Source: Candidatus Thorarchaeota archaeon
Lineage (GTDB): Archaea > Asgardarchaeota > Thorarchaeia > Thorarchaeales > Thorarchaeaceae
Direction: 5' to 3'
NCBI GenBank assembly: GCA_008080745.1
Contig: SHMX01000003.1
Coordinates: 1 to 64,000 of the forward strand
Length of the DNA: 64,000 bases
Shown here in pieces: positions 28,494-36,559 of this stretch. The first letter of the stretch is position 1. The number at the start of each line of letters is the position of its first letter. The notes below the pieces were generated by a model, which ran no database searches, was not told where the DNA came from, and saw nothing but the letters and a program-made list of their open reading frames with translations. The position numbers and the translations under genes are program-made.

Positions 28494-28806
28494 CTGTAAT
28501 CTCCTCCTGTCTTACTGGTTGTCCAAGATCTACAGTTCCATATCTACGATGATACATTAGCATGAGGACCATTGCAAGAGCAGTATGTGCAGCTGCTATA
28601 GCTATGATAATGATAGTTAGACCTTGACCTGTGAAGGTGAAAGGAGAATTGTAGAGAGCAAGAGCTACCAATGCGATGGTCACTCCATTGCCAATTATTT
28701 CTGCCCCAATGAGTACTCTGATGAGATTTCTTTTCACCATCATCCCGTATACTCCAAGGCCAATTAGTATGAAAGCCAAGACCAAATACCACGAAAGTGG
28801 AATCAT
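28486..28806 (-). CDS. nuoK: Complex I subunit K
   Basis: A 106-residue, three-helix subunit. The conserved core is recognisable: a first helix WYLVLAFILIGLGVYGMMVKRNLIRVLIGAEIIGNGV with the buried glutamate, then IIIIAIAAAHTALAMVLMLM, with the helix-3 region where a second glutamate is usual occupied by A/H residues. It overlaps nuoJ by four bases and nuoC by eight. It belongs to the ion path between NuoH/A/J and the antiporter subunits. Confidence 0.9.
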   Translation of the reverse strand: MIPLSWYLVLAFILIGLGVYGMMVKRNLIRVLIGAEIIGNGVTIALVALALYNSPFTFTGQGLTIIIIAIAAAHTALAMVLMLMYHRRYGTVDLGQPVRQEEITGV

Positions 28807-29414
28807 TGTTCTTCCTCCTGGGTTTCAGTATATGCTGGATGTGTTTCTGCCTCGATACCAAATTCACCTTTTATAGGTTCGAGACGTTCAGCCTTCTCCA
28901 TCTTCATAATCACAACGGCACCCACCAAAGCAGTGAGAATTATTAGCGCCGTCATTTGCACATATATTCCATGAGACCCCCATAGCCATTTAGCTAGCTC
29001 CTCTAGATTTTGGGAGAGATTGATATTTTCGCTAACAAAGCTTTCAGGCCATGGGAACAAGAGGGCTAAAATTCCAGAGAGAATCATCACAACTGATGTA
29101 ATCAGAACACCAATACGTTTTGCCCGGGATGTTGGAAATACTTCAAGAGTGCTATCCTGTGCACGTGGGAGCAATAACACACCAAAGATAATCAACGCAC
29201 TTATTCCACCAGTATAGACAGCAATTTGCATTCCAGCAATAAATGGTGCTTCTAGAAGCAGATAGAAGCCAGCGACAACAGAAGCCATCATGCCAAAGAA
29301 AAATGCTGCATAGACAATATCTTCGTGTTCTAAAGCAAGATATGCAAGTATTAGTACTAATCCAGCTAGCAGAATGAATTCAACCTGTTCAAAGAGGGTT
29401 TCAAAACCTTGCAT
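28803..29414 (-). CDS. nuoJ: Complex I subunit J
   Basis: A 203-residue membrane subunit with about five helices. YAAFFFGMMASVVAGFYLLLEAPFIAGMQIAVYTGGISALIIFGVLLL is the characteristic helix-3 region with the pi-bulge tyrosine. The C-terminal charged tail (KMEKAERLEPIKGEFGIEAETHP) is cytoplasmic. It lies between nuoA and nuoK. Confidence 0.9.
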   Translation of the reverse strand: MQGFETLFEQVEFILLAGLVLILAYLALEHEDIVYAAFFFGMMASVVAGFYLLLEAPFIAGMQIAVYTGGISALIIFGVLLLPRAQDSTLEVFPTSRAKRIGVLITSVVMILSGILALLFPWPESFVSENINLSQNLEELAKWLWGSHGIYVQMTALIILTALVGAVVIMKMEKAERLEPIKGEFGIEAETHPAYTETQEEEQ

Positions 29415-29417
29415 TCT

Positions 29418-29858
29418 CTAAGCCTCCTCATGTGCCGAAGATGATTTACTCGATGCCCTAGCCTTCTGATACAGTTCTACCGTTTCAGAACCTGAAAGGT
29501 ATGTTTCGGGAAGTCTTTTGATAACATACCATATTCCCACCATAAAAATTCCAGTGAAAAGAATGAATTGCCAGACAGTAATTTCTGTGAATCGCAGAGA
29601 AGATGATGATAGTAACCATAGAAATGCTCCTAGAACATCAACGACAAGAAAGAGTATCGTATAGGTCAAATAGTTATAAGGAAAGGAAACTCGTGCCGGG
29701 CCAATGGGTTCCTCACCACACTCGTAAGTAGAGGTCTTTTCTGAATTCTGAAGCACATGTGGTCGTAATACCCAAGATGCAAAGAGCATTACAATTACAA
29801 GGACAGCGGCAAGCATAGCCCAGATTAGAACTGGGATGAAGTCGATGAAGAGCCTCAT
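29418..29858 (-). CDS. nuoA: Complex I subunit A
   Basis: First gene of the operon, about 146 residues from the ATG at 29858, which has GGTGG about seven bases upstream; an in-frame GTG at 29876 is weaker. The loop TYECGEEPIGPARVSFPYNYL matches the conserved NuoA loop YECGxxPxGxAR with its cysteine near the quinone tunnel. ILFLVVDVLGAFLWLL contains the conserved aspartate of the second helix. The operon promoter must lie in the 150-bp gap shared with the divergent gene at 30044. Confidence 0.9.
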   Translation of the reverse strand: MRLFIDFIPVLIWAMLAAVLVIVMLFASWVLRPHVLQNSEKTSTYECGEEPIGPARVSFPYNYLTYTILFLVVDVLGAFLWLLSSSSLRFTEITVWQFILFTGIFMVGIWYVIKRLPETYLSGSETVELYQKARASSKSSSAHEEA

Positions 29859-29989
29859 TTTTTCCACCAAGTGCACACATTTCTCATATGACCAAGACTA
29901 ATCACCGCATTCGCTGTGATTGAAATCGTTCAGTCACTGAAGGAGCAAGTATCGTAGTCTATCATAAAAACGTTCTGTCTTTTTCATCT

Positions 29990-30004
29990 CGAAAGTCTTA
30001 TAGA
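29990..30004 (+). promoter_or_regulatory. Archaeal BRE/TATA promoter candidate
   Basis: CGAAAGT followed by CTTATAG (TATA part about 29997-30003) resembles a BRE plus TATA box. It sits about 40 bases before the ATG at 30044, which would leave a leader of roughly 17 bases carrying the AGGTG ribosome site at 30033-30037. It would serve the small membrane protein gene. Spacing and sequence are the only support. Confidence 0.4.
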
Positions 30005-30043
30005 GAACGTTGTTAGAAACAATCATTAACGTAGGTGTCTATT

Positions 30044-30397
30044 ATGGAAAAAGATAGCCATGTTGGAGCATTTCATTACATCGCACTGATTCTAGGAATC
30101 CTTACTCTCACAATATATGCATGGTGGATTTTTTCTGTAGGTAGCTGGGTGCTTAATTTTATGGAAACCCTGTTTATTGCAGCTGGAATTTCCATGATCC
30201 CTATCACACTCCTGATAGGCAAGTCAGATACTCGGTCTGGTCGAGTACTATTCACCATAATCTCTGCTGCTCTTGGAGGTGTTCACGGTTATCTGGTCTT
30301 GGCTTTCTTTCCAACTACTGGTGCAATGATGTTTCTCCTTTTTGGTTTCGGACTTCTAATGACTGCAGCTTCTATAACATGGATACAAAAGGGATAA
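30044..30397 (+). CDS. Small four-helix membrane protein
   Basis: About 117 residues from the ATG at 30044, chosen because AGGTG lies seven bases upstream; a GTG at 30035 is in frame. Four hydrophobic helices are separated by short loops, with a basic loop (GKSDTRSGR) between helices two and three. It is divergent from the complex I operon. I do not recognise the family, and nothing ties it to complex I beyond position. Confidence 0.6.
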   Translation: MEKDSHVGAFHYIALILGILTLTIYAWWIFSVGSWVLNFMETLFIAAGISMIPITLLIGKSDTRSGRVLFTIISAALGGVHGYLVLAFFPTTGAMMFLLFGFGLLMTAASITWIQKG

Positions 30398-30407
30398 GCT
30401 AAAAGTC

Positions 30408-31412
30408 CTAGCTATCATCTTCTAATGGTGAGAACTGCACTATTGCCCAAGTGATATCGGTTGAAATAACTGGAAGACCATCAATCCCAATATCAAAGAT
30501 CTCGCTTGAAACAGTTGGTTCTACCGACGAAACATCTTCAAACAGGATTTGAGTTTCAAGCAATGGTGAAGACATGGATAGTAATCGGTTCTTGAATCCG
30601 AATTCCATATTGTGTTCTATGAGAACATCTGCATTGGCATCTCCATTATCTGGAAAGAAAAATGTAAGAAAGTAAGCTACACCACCAAGACATCTTACCA
30701 ATTCATTGAGAAATTCTTCACTACTGGTTATATTGGTCAATCCCATATTGGTCGTAATGACCTCTACTGATTTTTCTTTGAAAGGCATCTTTCTAGCATC
30801 AAATGCAATAAGGCTTACTTTCTCATAGATACCGAAATGCTCCAATCTATCCTTATTTCTCTGAAGAATACTTGGACTGATATCACTCAAGATGACAGGA
30901 TTTTCCAATTCAGAGAATAATTCAGCGAATCCACCCATTCCAGATGCAATATCAATAATGACGCCTGTTTTATCAGAGAGTAATTTTTGTAGCTGTGTTT
31001 TCTTTTCTTGATATGCTTGAGTATAAGAACTAGTATATAGGTCCCTCACGGCTTCAGCTCTAATTTCTCTTGCAGTATCATAGTCTCCTCGCTCATCAAG
31101 AATCATTGAATGTAAGAGTTTGTCTGCGGGATTCAAATTATCCAAATCAGTTTGCATGAGTTTTCGTTCATATTCAGGATTGCTACGCAATGCCTTTGAT
31201 AGATTACTTTGCACAACTTTCCAAAAATCTTCATCATTTGATGCATCTAAAAGAAAAATAGCAATACCATTCTTTACAAAATAAGATTTATGACATGCGA
31301 TACAAGAAACCTCAGCATCAATAATCCGATGATCTGTTTCTTTTTGAATATCCCATGCTAAAGAATCATGACAGATAGGACAATAAAGCAAATTTTGAAT
31401 AGATTTTAGCAT
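30408..31412 (-). CDS. Methyltransferase with N-terminal Trm112-like zinc ribbon
   Basis: About 334 residues from the ATG at 31412, which removes an unlikely hydrophobic leader; the open frame extends to 31502. A ribbon (YCPICHDSL ... CIACHKSYFVKNGIAIFLL) resembles Trm112/UPF0434. A class I methyltransferase domain follows, with motif I VIIDIASGMGGFAELF, ILSDISPSIL, the post-I segment and FDARKMPFKEKSVEVITTNMGL. Similar architectures modify rRNA, tRNA or small molecules. The substrate is unknown. It converges with the preceding small gene, 10 bp apart. Confidence 0.75.
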   Translation of the reverse strand: MLKSIQNLLYCPICHDSLAWDIQKETDHRIIDAEVSCIACHKSYFVKNGIAIFLLDASNDEDFWKVVQSNLSKALRSNPEYERKLMQTDLDNLNPADKLLHSMILDERGDYDTAREIRAEAVRDLYTSSYTQAYQEKKTQLQKLLSDKTGVIIDIASGMGGFAELFSELENPVILSDISPSILQRNKDRLEHFGIYEKVSLIAFDARKMPFKEKSVEVITTNMGLTNITSSEEFLNELVRCLGGVAYFLTFFFPDNGDANADVLIEHNMEFGFKNRLLSMSSPLLETQILFEDVSSVEPTVSSEIFDIGIDGLPVISTDITWAIVQFSPLEDDS

Positions 31413-31564
31413 GAATATCAAAGATTGAAGATATTCGAAATCTAAAATAGATTTACAACTAAGCAAAATAAAGAAAATAGCCCATTCTATTTTAGAAAAC
31501 AATTCAGTAATTCACTCGTAAAGATTAAGAGGGCTCGTTAATAATTCTAATTTGAGATTTGAGA

Positions 31565-31801
31565 ATGAATGCCTCCAAACTAATGGCTATATTAACTGGA
31601 ATACTCGGATGTGTAATTCTAGCGATTAGCGGCTGGCTAATACTCTTTGGAATTCAATGGGCAATATGGAATGCACCATTATCAGGTCATCCTCCAACTG
31701 ATATTGCATGGTTAGTCAATTCTGCAGTACCGCTAGGTTTTTTTCTCTTAGGACTAGGTTTTATGATGATACTATGGAGTAAACCATTAAGTGTGCAATA
31801 A
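31565..31801 (+). CDS. Small two-helix membrane protein
   Basis: 78 residues from the ATG at 31565; an in-frame TTG lies two codons earlier. Helix one is LMAILTGILGCVILAISGWLILFG. After an exterior loop with His/Pro residues, helix two is VPLGFFLLGLGFMMILW. No family recognised. It is divergent from the methyltransferase gene. Confidence 0.5.
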   Translation: MNASKLMAILTGILGCVILAISGWLILFGIQWAIWNAPLSGHPPTDIAWLVNSAVPLGFFLLGLGFMMILWSKPLSVQ

Positions 31802-31929
31802 TCTCTGCAATCGGTTCTTATTTCATAAAAGAATGATATGATAGTGAAGAACCCAGATAGATAAAAAAGCAGAGGTGAATACTTTAAGATATTATTACCT
31901 CTAACAAAATTCCATCGAGAGAGTCATCT

Positions 31930-33771
31930 ATGAGTATGAGAGAAAAATTTCAGAAAGTCAGAAATGATAAGCTGTTCGATGAAATAAAAGAACATATGAT
32001 AATGGGCCAATTTAAAGACGCACTTGAGAAAATTGATCTTCTCGATTTACAGTACCATTCAGATGCAGAAAAGGCAAAACTAAGAATTAAAGCATGGGAG
32101 ATAATGTGCATCACCCGCCAGGGGAAATATCAGGAAGGTCTGCAACTTGCAGATGAGTTCCTCCAATCTTACAATGATGAAGAGCTATACAAAGAACCTA
32201 TTCTGGATATTATAATTGCAAAATCATACTCATTTAGTGCACTTGGTAAGATTGATGAAGGTTTAGAAATGTGTAGAAAGGCAGAAGAGATACTCAAGAA
32301 TCTCGACCTGACTACACGAGAGAATCGAGCTCGTCTGGCAAGTGTCTTGACTATTCAGGGATTGAATGCACTTCACCAAGGAGATCTCGACCTAGCAATA
32401 GAGATCTATTCACAAAGCTATCCAATATTGGATGAGCTGGGAAATAAAAAGAGCGCTGCTGCAGCACTGCATAATATTGGTAGCACATATAGAGTCATGG
32501 GATACCTTGACCGAGCTTTAGAATATGTCGAGATGTCTAGAGCAATATCTGAGGAAATAGGATATACTCCAAATCTGGCAGGTGCATACACAACAACCGG
32601 AATCATACTCTATCAAAAAGGACGCCTTAAAGAAGCTGCAGATAGTCTTGAAAAGAGTCTTGATATGTTCGGAGAGATTGGGCATAAGGTATACCTTGCG
32701 AGAGGATTATACTACGCAGTAATAATCGAGGTAGCTCAGAAAAATCTGGAACGTGCAGAAGAGTATCTTTTCCAAATGGCATCGATAAATGACGAGCTTG
32801 AGAGTCTACTCATCAGTCAACATTATCGAGTAGCTAAAGCTATCTGGCTTAAGGCAAAAGCAGATCCCGTATCACTCCAACAAGCACAAGAATTATTCGA
32901 TTGTGTTGTCGATGAAAAAATTACCTTCTTCGAAGTGACATTTCAATCGCTCCTTAGCCTTAGTGATCTTCTAATAGACCAAATGAAAAGATCCGAAAGT
33001 GAGAAAGATATAGCAATCATTAAGGAATATACTGAGATAGCACTTGAGTTAGCAACAAGTCAAGGTTCACACTGGCTTGAGGCGGAAACATATTGTTTAC
33101 AGGCACAGATTGCATTGGTTGAACTTGAGTATGAAGAAGCCAAGAAGCTTCTTACAAAAGCCCAATTGATTGCAGATGAAAGAGGTCTATATCAGCTTGC
33201 TAGACGAATCTCTAATGAATTCGATGAGCTACTTAGGAAGGAAGAGAGATGGACAGAGATAAGCAAAAAGGGTGCGACATTTTCTGAGAGAGTAGAGATA
33301 GCTCAGATAAATGAACGAGTAGAACGGATGGCAAAGATTCAGGAAGCTGTTCCTCTACAAGAATCTAAAGATCAGCCAATTCAATTCATGCTTCTCTCAG
33401 CACACGAAGGATATTGTATTGTTTCTAAAGAGTTTGAAACTACATTCAAAGTAGACGAGTCTCTTGTGAGTGGCTTTCTAAGTGCTATTACCAGTTTTAG
33501 CGACGAGGTTTTTTCGTTGCCTCTTGACAGAATCAAAGTTGGTGAGTTTATACTTCTGTTTAGAGCAATAGTACCATTCCTATTCTGCTATGTCTTCAAA
33601 GGAGAATCATATTCAGCGTTAAAAAAGGTTGAACAAATTATCGAATATATACAACAAGATGAAGACCTATGGAGTTCACTGGAAGACACAATAGATACTG
33701 GAAAACAGAATACTCTTGTAAATCAACAGATACAAAGAATGGTTACAGAAGTTTTTCAAATGACTGGTTAG
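31930..33771 (+). CDS. TPR protein with C-terminal longin/roadblock-like domain
   Basis: A 613-residue soluble protein. Residues about 30-440 form tandem tetratricopeptide repeats, for example AAALHNIGSTYRVMGYLDRALEY and AGAYTTTGIILYQKGRLKEAA. Residues 482-590 form a separate globular domain: a beta hairpin FMLLSAHEGYCIVSKEF, then LVSGFLSAITSFSDEVFS, then VPFLFCYVFKGESYSALKKV. I read this by eye as similar to roadblock/longin-type small sensory domains that are numerous in Asgard archaea, where they are thought to work with small GTPases. That assignment is an inference. No GTPase gene adjoins it. Confidence 0.75.
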   Translation: MSMREKFQKVRNDKLFDEIKEHMIMGQFKDALEKIDLLDLQYHSDAEKAKLRIKAWEIMCITRQGKYQEGLQLADEFLQSYNDEELYKEPILDIIIAKSYSFSALGKIDEGLEMCRKAEEILKNLDLTTRENRARLASVLTIQGLNALHQGDLDLAIEIYSQSYPILDELGNKKSAAAALHNIGSTYRVMGYLDRALEYVEMSRAISEEIGYTPNLAGAYTTTGIILYQKGRLKEAADSLEKSLDMFGEIGHKVYLARGLYYAVIIEVAQKNLERAEEYLFQMASINDELESLLISQHYRVAKAIWLKAKADPVSLQQAQELFDCVVDEKITFFEVTFQSLLSLSDLLIDQMKRSESEKDIAIIKEYTEIALELATSQGSHWLEAETYCLQAQIALVELEYEEAKKLLTKAQLIADERGLYQLARRISNEFDELLRKEERWTEISKKGATFSERVEIAQINERVERMAKIQEAVPLQESKDQPIQFMLLSAHEGYCIVSKEFETTFKVDESLVSGFLSAITSFSDEVFSLPLDRIKVGEFILLFRAIVPFLFCYVFKGESYSALKKVEQIIEYIQQDEDLWSSLEDTIDTGKQNTLVNQQIQRMVTEVFQMTG

Positions 33772-33857
33772 CTACCAATAAGAGAGGATGCATTAAGAAT
33801 AACTTCAATTAGTAACTTTAAAACGAAAATTTTACAACTGAGAAATAGGTTATTTTC

Positions 33858-34142
33858 ATGCAAAACAAATGTACAAGATGTGGTCAAGAGATTGATGCGC
33901 GAAAAGCTAAGTTTATGCAAAAATACCAATCAAGCGAAGGACTTGTTTGTTTAAAGTGTATAAATGAAAGTATTAGGGAAACAGAAATTGAATACCCAAT
34001 ATGCACAAAATGTGCAGAACCCATAGATCCATCCCAATTGCAAATCTTTGCTATTAGTAAGACCAAGGAAACCATTCCAAAGTTATGTGAAGGGTGCCAG
34101 AGCAAAGACCATCCTAAGTTACCACCAAAACGTTTACACTGA
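33858..34142 (+). CDS. Small treble-CxxC zinc-binding protein
   Basis: A 94-residue protein with four CxxC knuckles (CTRCG, CLKC, CTKCAEPID, CEGC), enough for two zinc sites arranged as two similar halves of about 45 residues. It resembles archaeal zinc-finger proteins with no assigned function. AGGT stands about nine bases before the ATG. It is convergent with the histidine kinase. Confidence 0.6.
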   Translation: MQNKCTRCGQEIDARKAKFMQKYQSSEGLVCLKCINESIRETEIEYPICTKCAEPIDPSQLQIFAISKTKETIPKLCEGCQSKDHPKLPPKRLH

Positions 34143-34188
34143 CTCGGAATATAAAATTTCAAAGATGTGACAATTTAGTAATCTTTGA

Positions 34189-36006
34189 TTATTCCGCTCT
34201 CGGGAGCCAAATTATGAACTCGGTACCTTTTGTATAATCTCCTTCAACACGATTGTTAACATCAATTGTACCACCATATTTCTGTACCATATGTTTGCAT
34301 AAGTGAAGATCTACACCACCATATCGACGGGAAATATCAAACAGAGCTTCTTTTCGTTGATCGGGTATGCCAATACCATTATCTGAGATGCTAATGCGAT
34401 AACCATCATTGAACTCAAAGACTTGAATCCATACACGTTTGGATTCAGAAACGTTATGCTTGATAGCATTCTCAATCAGCATTATGAAGAGTTGTTCCAA
34501 TAGTGCATCTCCTACAATATTAGCTCGAGTATAATGTCCTTCTATTTGGATAGAAACTTCACCATATTTTGATTGGATATGATTGATTGTATTAGCGAGG
34601 GCAATATCCAATTGTCGTATAGCAATAGGATTAGATGTCAAAGATTCTGTTAGAGTCATTTTCGTAAGGAGGTCTCTACATTCTGCGATAGCATTCTCAG
34701 ACTCAATGATCAAGTTATCATGCTGTTCTCCTGTAGTCTCACGGGTTATGAGGTTCATGCAGGCAATTATGACTTGAAACTTGTTCATTATATCGTGCCC
34801 AATCAAATCGAGATAGAGAACTGCACGGTCCTTTGATTCCTCTAGACTTCTAACCATCTTATTGAGACTAATTGATAATGTCTTTAGTTCGGTAGTACTA
34901 TATTCAGTAATCTCGTGGTCAAGAACACCTTGAGAGATAATTTGCGCATCCTCTGCAATCTTATGAATTGGTTTTGTTAGTCTAGATGTCCCGAAATATG
35001 TGATAAGTGAAGTAAAGAAGAAAGTGACAATTCCCAGAAGTATATGATATCCAATTAGACTTGTTAGTTGATTGCTGATGATGGTGGTAGTATAGACCAA
35101 TTCGATTACAAAATCAACCGATTCGGTGGGATAATCGCCATTTGTCAGACTCAGAAATATGTATTTTGTAAGAGTATTCGAGGTTATGTTGGAAACGGTT
35201 CGGTCTTGTTCTGTGTCACGGACATCAAATACAATTTCCAATAGAGAGTTCGAAGGATGAAAACTTGTATCTCCTAGAAGATCTCCAAAAATGGAAAAGA
35301 TACGTATTGATTCTAGAAATGAATTGCCAGAAACAAATTCATCTGCTGCATGTAGATAGCTTAATTCACTCGTGAGTTCAGAAAATTCATCTATCACTAA
35401 GCCCAATTCAAACACGTATTGTCGGTCGGGACTTGGCATATATGCGTAAATTCTAACATCCCCTGTCTGAATTTCAGGAGAAACCCGATCCAGAGTAAAA
35501 TTACCCTCAAGTCGAATTTGGGTAAGTTGTTCATAAAAGGAACATGAGAAATCACTAAAATTTAGTCCCAAATCTGGTGCATAAGTTGTGGAAATAATAA
35601 TACCGTCACAATCAATAATATACAAATCGTATGTCTTATTCAATATCTCATAGACCTTTGTGAGATTCATATCTTCAACATTACGACCAACGTCCTCGTA
35701 TTCAGAAATGAAATATTGAAAACCATCAAGCATATCTGATTCGTAATTTTTTCCGATGGTGTTTAATCCAATGTCTACCAAATTGAAAGTAGTTTCAATA
35801 TCTTGCTCTATTTGATTCTGCATGAGCTCATGACTACGCTCAAGATTGACCTTTGCAGTATTGTAATCAGAATAGGATATGAAACTAATAAGTGGAATAA
35901 TCAAAAGCAGAATAGCTAAAGTCAATTGAATTTTAAATGACCGTTTTTTAAGGAAGTCAATCACATTTGACAATTTATCTGCCTCAAATGAAATATTCTT
36001 GTCCAT
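34189..36006 (-). CDS. Membrane sensor histidine kinase
   Basis: A 605-residue protein. TM1 lies at about 25-45, an extracellular Cache-like sensing region at about 46-315, TM2 at about 316-338, and a HAMP-like linker (SRLTKPIHKIAEDAQIISQG) at 341-360. A coiled helix leads to a dimerisation helix with H404 in LYLDLIGHDIMNKFQVI, the predicted phospho-acceptor. The ATPase domain shows N513 (IENAIKHN), DNG at 542-544, GGVDLHLCKH and the G2-like KGTEFIIWLP. No response regulator is next to it, so it is an orphan. The ligand is unknown. Confidence 0.88.
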   Translation of the reverse strand: MDKNISFEADKLSNVIDFLKKRSFKIQLTLAILLLIIPLISFISYSDYNTAKVNLERSHELMQNQIEQDIETTFNLVDIGLNTIGKNYESDMLDGFQYFISEYEDVGRNVEDMNLTKVYEILNKTYDLYIIDCDGIIISTTYAPDLGLNFSDFSCSFYEQLTQIRLEGNFTLDRVSPEIQTGDVRIYAYMPSPDRQYVFELGLVIDEFSELTSELSYLHAADEFVSGNSFLESIRIFSIFGDLLGDTSFHPSNSLLEIVFDVRDTEQDRTVSNITSNTLTKYIFLSLTNGDYPTESVDFVIELVYTTTIISNQLTSLIGYHILLGIVTFFFTSLITYFGTSRLTKPIHKIAEDAQIISQGVLDHEITEYSTTELKTLSISLNKMVRSLEESKDRAVLYLDLIGHDIMNKFQVIIACMNLITRETTGEQHDNLIIESENAIAECRDLLTKMTLTESLTSNPIAIRQLDIALANTINHIQSKYGEVSIQIEGHYTRANIVGDALLEQLFIMLIENAIKHNVSESKRVWIQVFEFNDGYRISISDNGIGIPDQRKEALFDISRRYGGVDLHLCKHMVQKYGGTIDVNNRVEGDYTKGTEFIIWLPRAE

Positions 36007-36091
36007 CAGAATGATTATTATGAATTATAATACATAACTGATGTTTTATTATTTTAATATACTAGAGGAAGGAAGACAGCTATTAAAGACT

Positions 36092-36550
36092 TCAGTTTTC
36101 TAAGGTGGTTTGCGGGCTGTAATCTGATTCATCTACTTCAAGTGTGCCTAAAGAAGTACTCTCGTCCAACGAATGCATGACGGATAGTCCACCTGCTATA
36201 AAGAGTGCTGCTCCTGTGCCCCAAGAAGTTAGAAAGAGAGCGTCAGAAAATGTAGCAGAACCTTCAAGGATGGGCATAATTAAAGCAGTGATGAACATCA
36301 TTGTTACAATTACCACTGATACTGCCAACATGGTTGGTTTTATCCTACTTCTTTCAGGTTTCAGATAACCAACAAATGTAAAAATTAGAATTAATGGTGC
36401 AGGAAGCAACCAAGAAAGGAAAGACACTCTTGCTAATACGTATCCAGGATTTGCTAGTTCTAGATAGAGAAAGTTGAAAAAATACGCACTAAGCAATAAT
36501 ATGCCGAGCCAGAGAATGCAATATGGTTCACTGTCCTCACGTAGTTTCAT
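36092..36550 (-). CDS. Small membrane protein coupled to the GlcD-NuoB gene
   Basis: About 152 residues from the ATG at 36550. AGGTGAT overlaps the stop of the preceding gene four bases upstream, so translation is probably coupled to the fusion gene. Four helices (ILWLGILLLSAYFFNFLYLEL, FLSWLLPAPLILIFTFVGYL, MLAVSVVIVTMMFITALIM, FLTSWGTGAALFIAGGLSVM) and an acidic cytoplasmic tail are visible. No family recognised. Position suggests a membrane partner or assembly factor for the fusion protein, but this is inference. Confidence 0.65.
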   Translation of the reverse strand: MKLREDSEPYCILWLGILLLSAYFFNFLYLELANPGYVLARVSFLSWLLPAPLILIFTFVGYLKPERSRIKPTMLAVSVVIVTMMFITALIMPILEGSATFSDALFLTSWGTGAALFIAGGLSVMHSLDESTSLGTLEVDESDYSPQTTLEN

Positions 36551-36559
36551 TATCATCAC

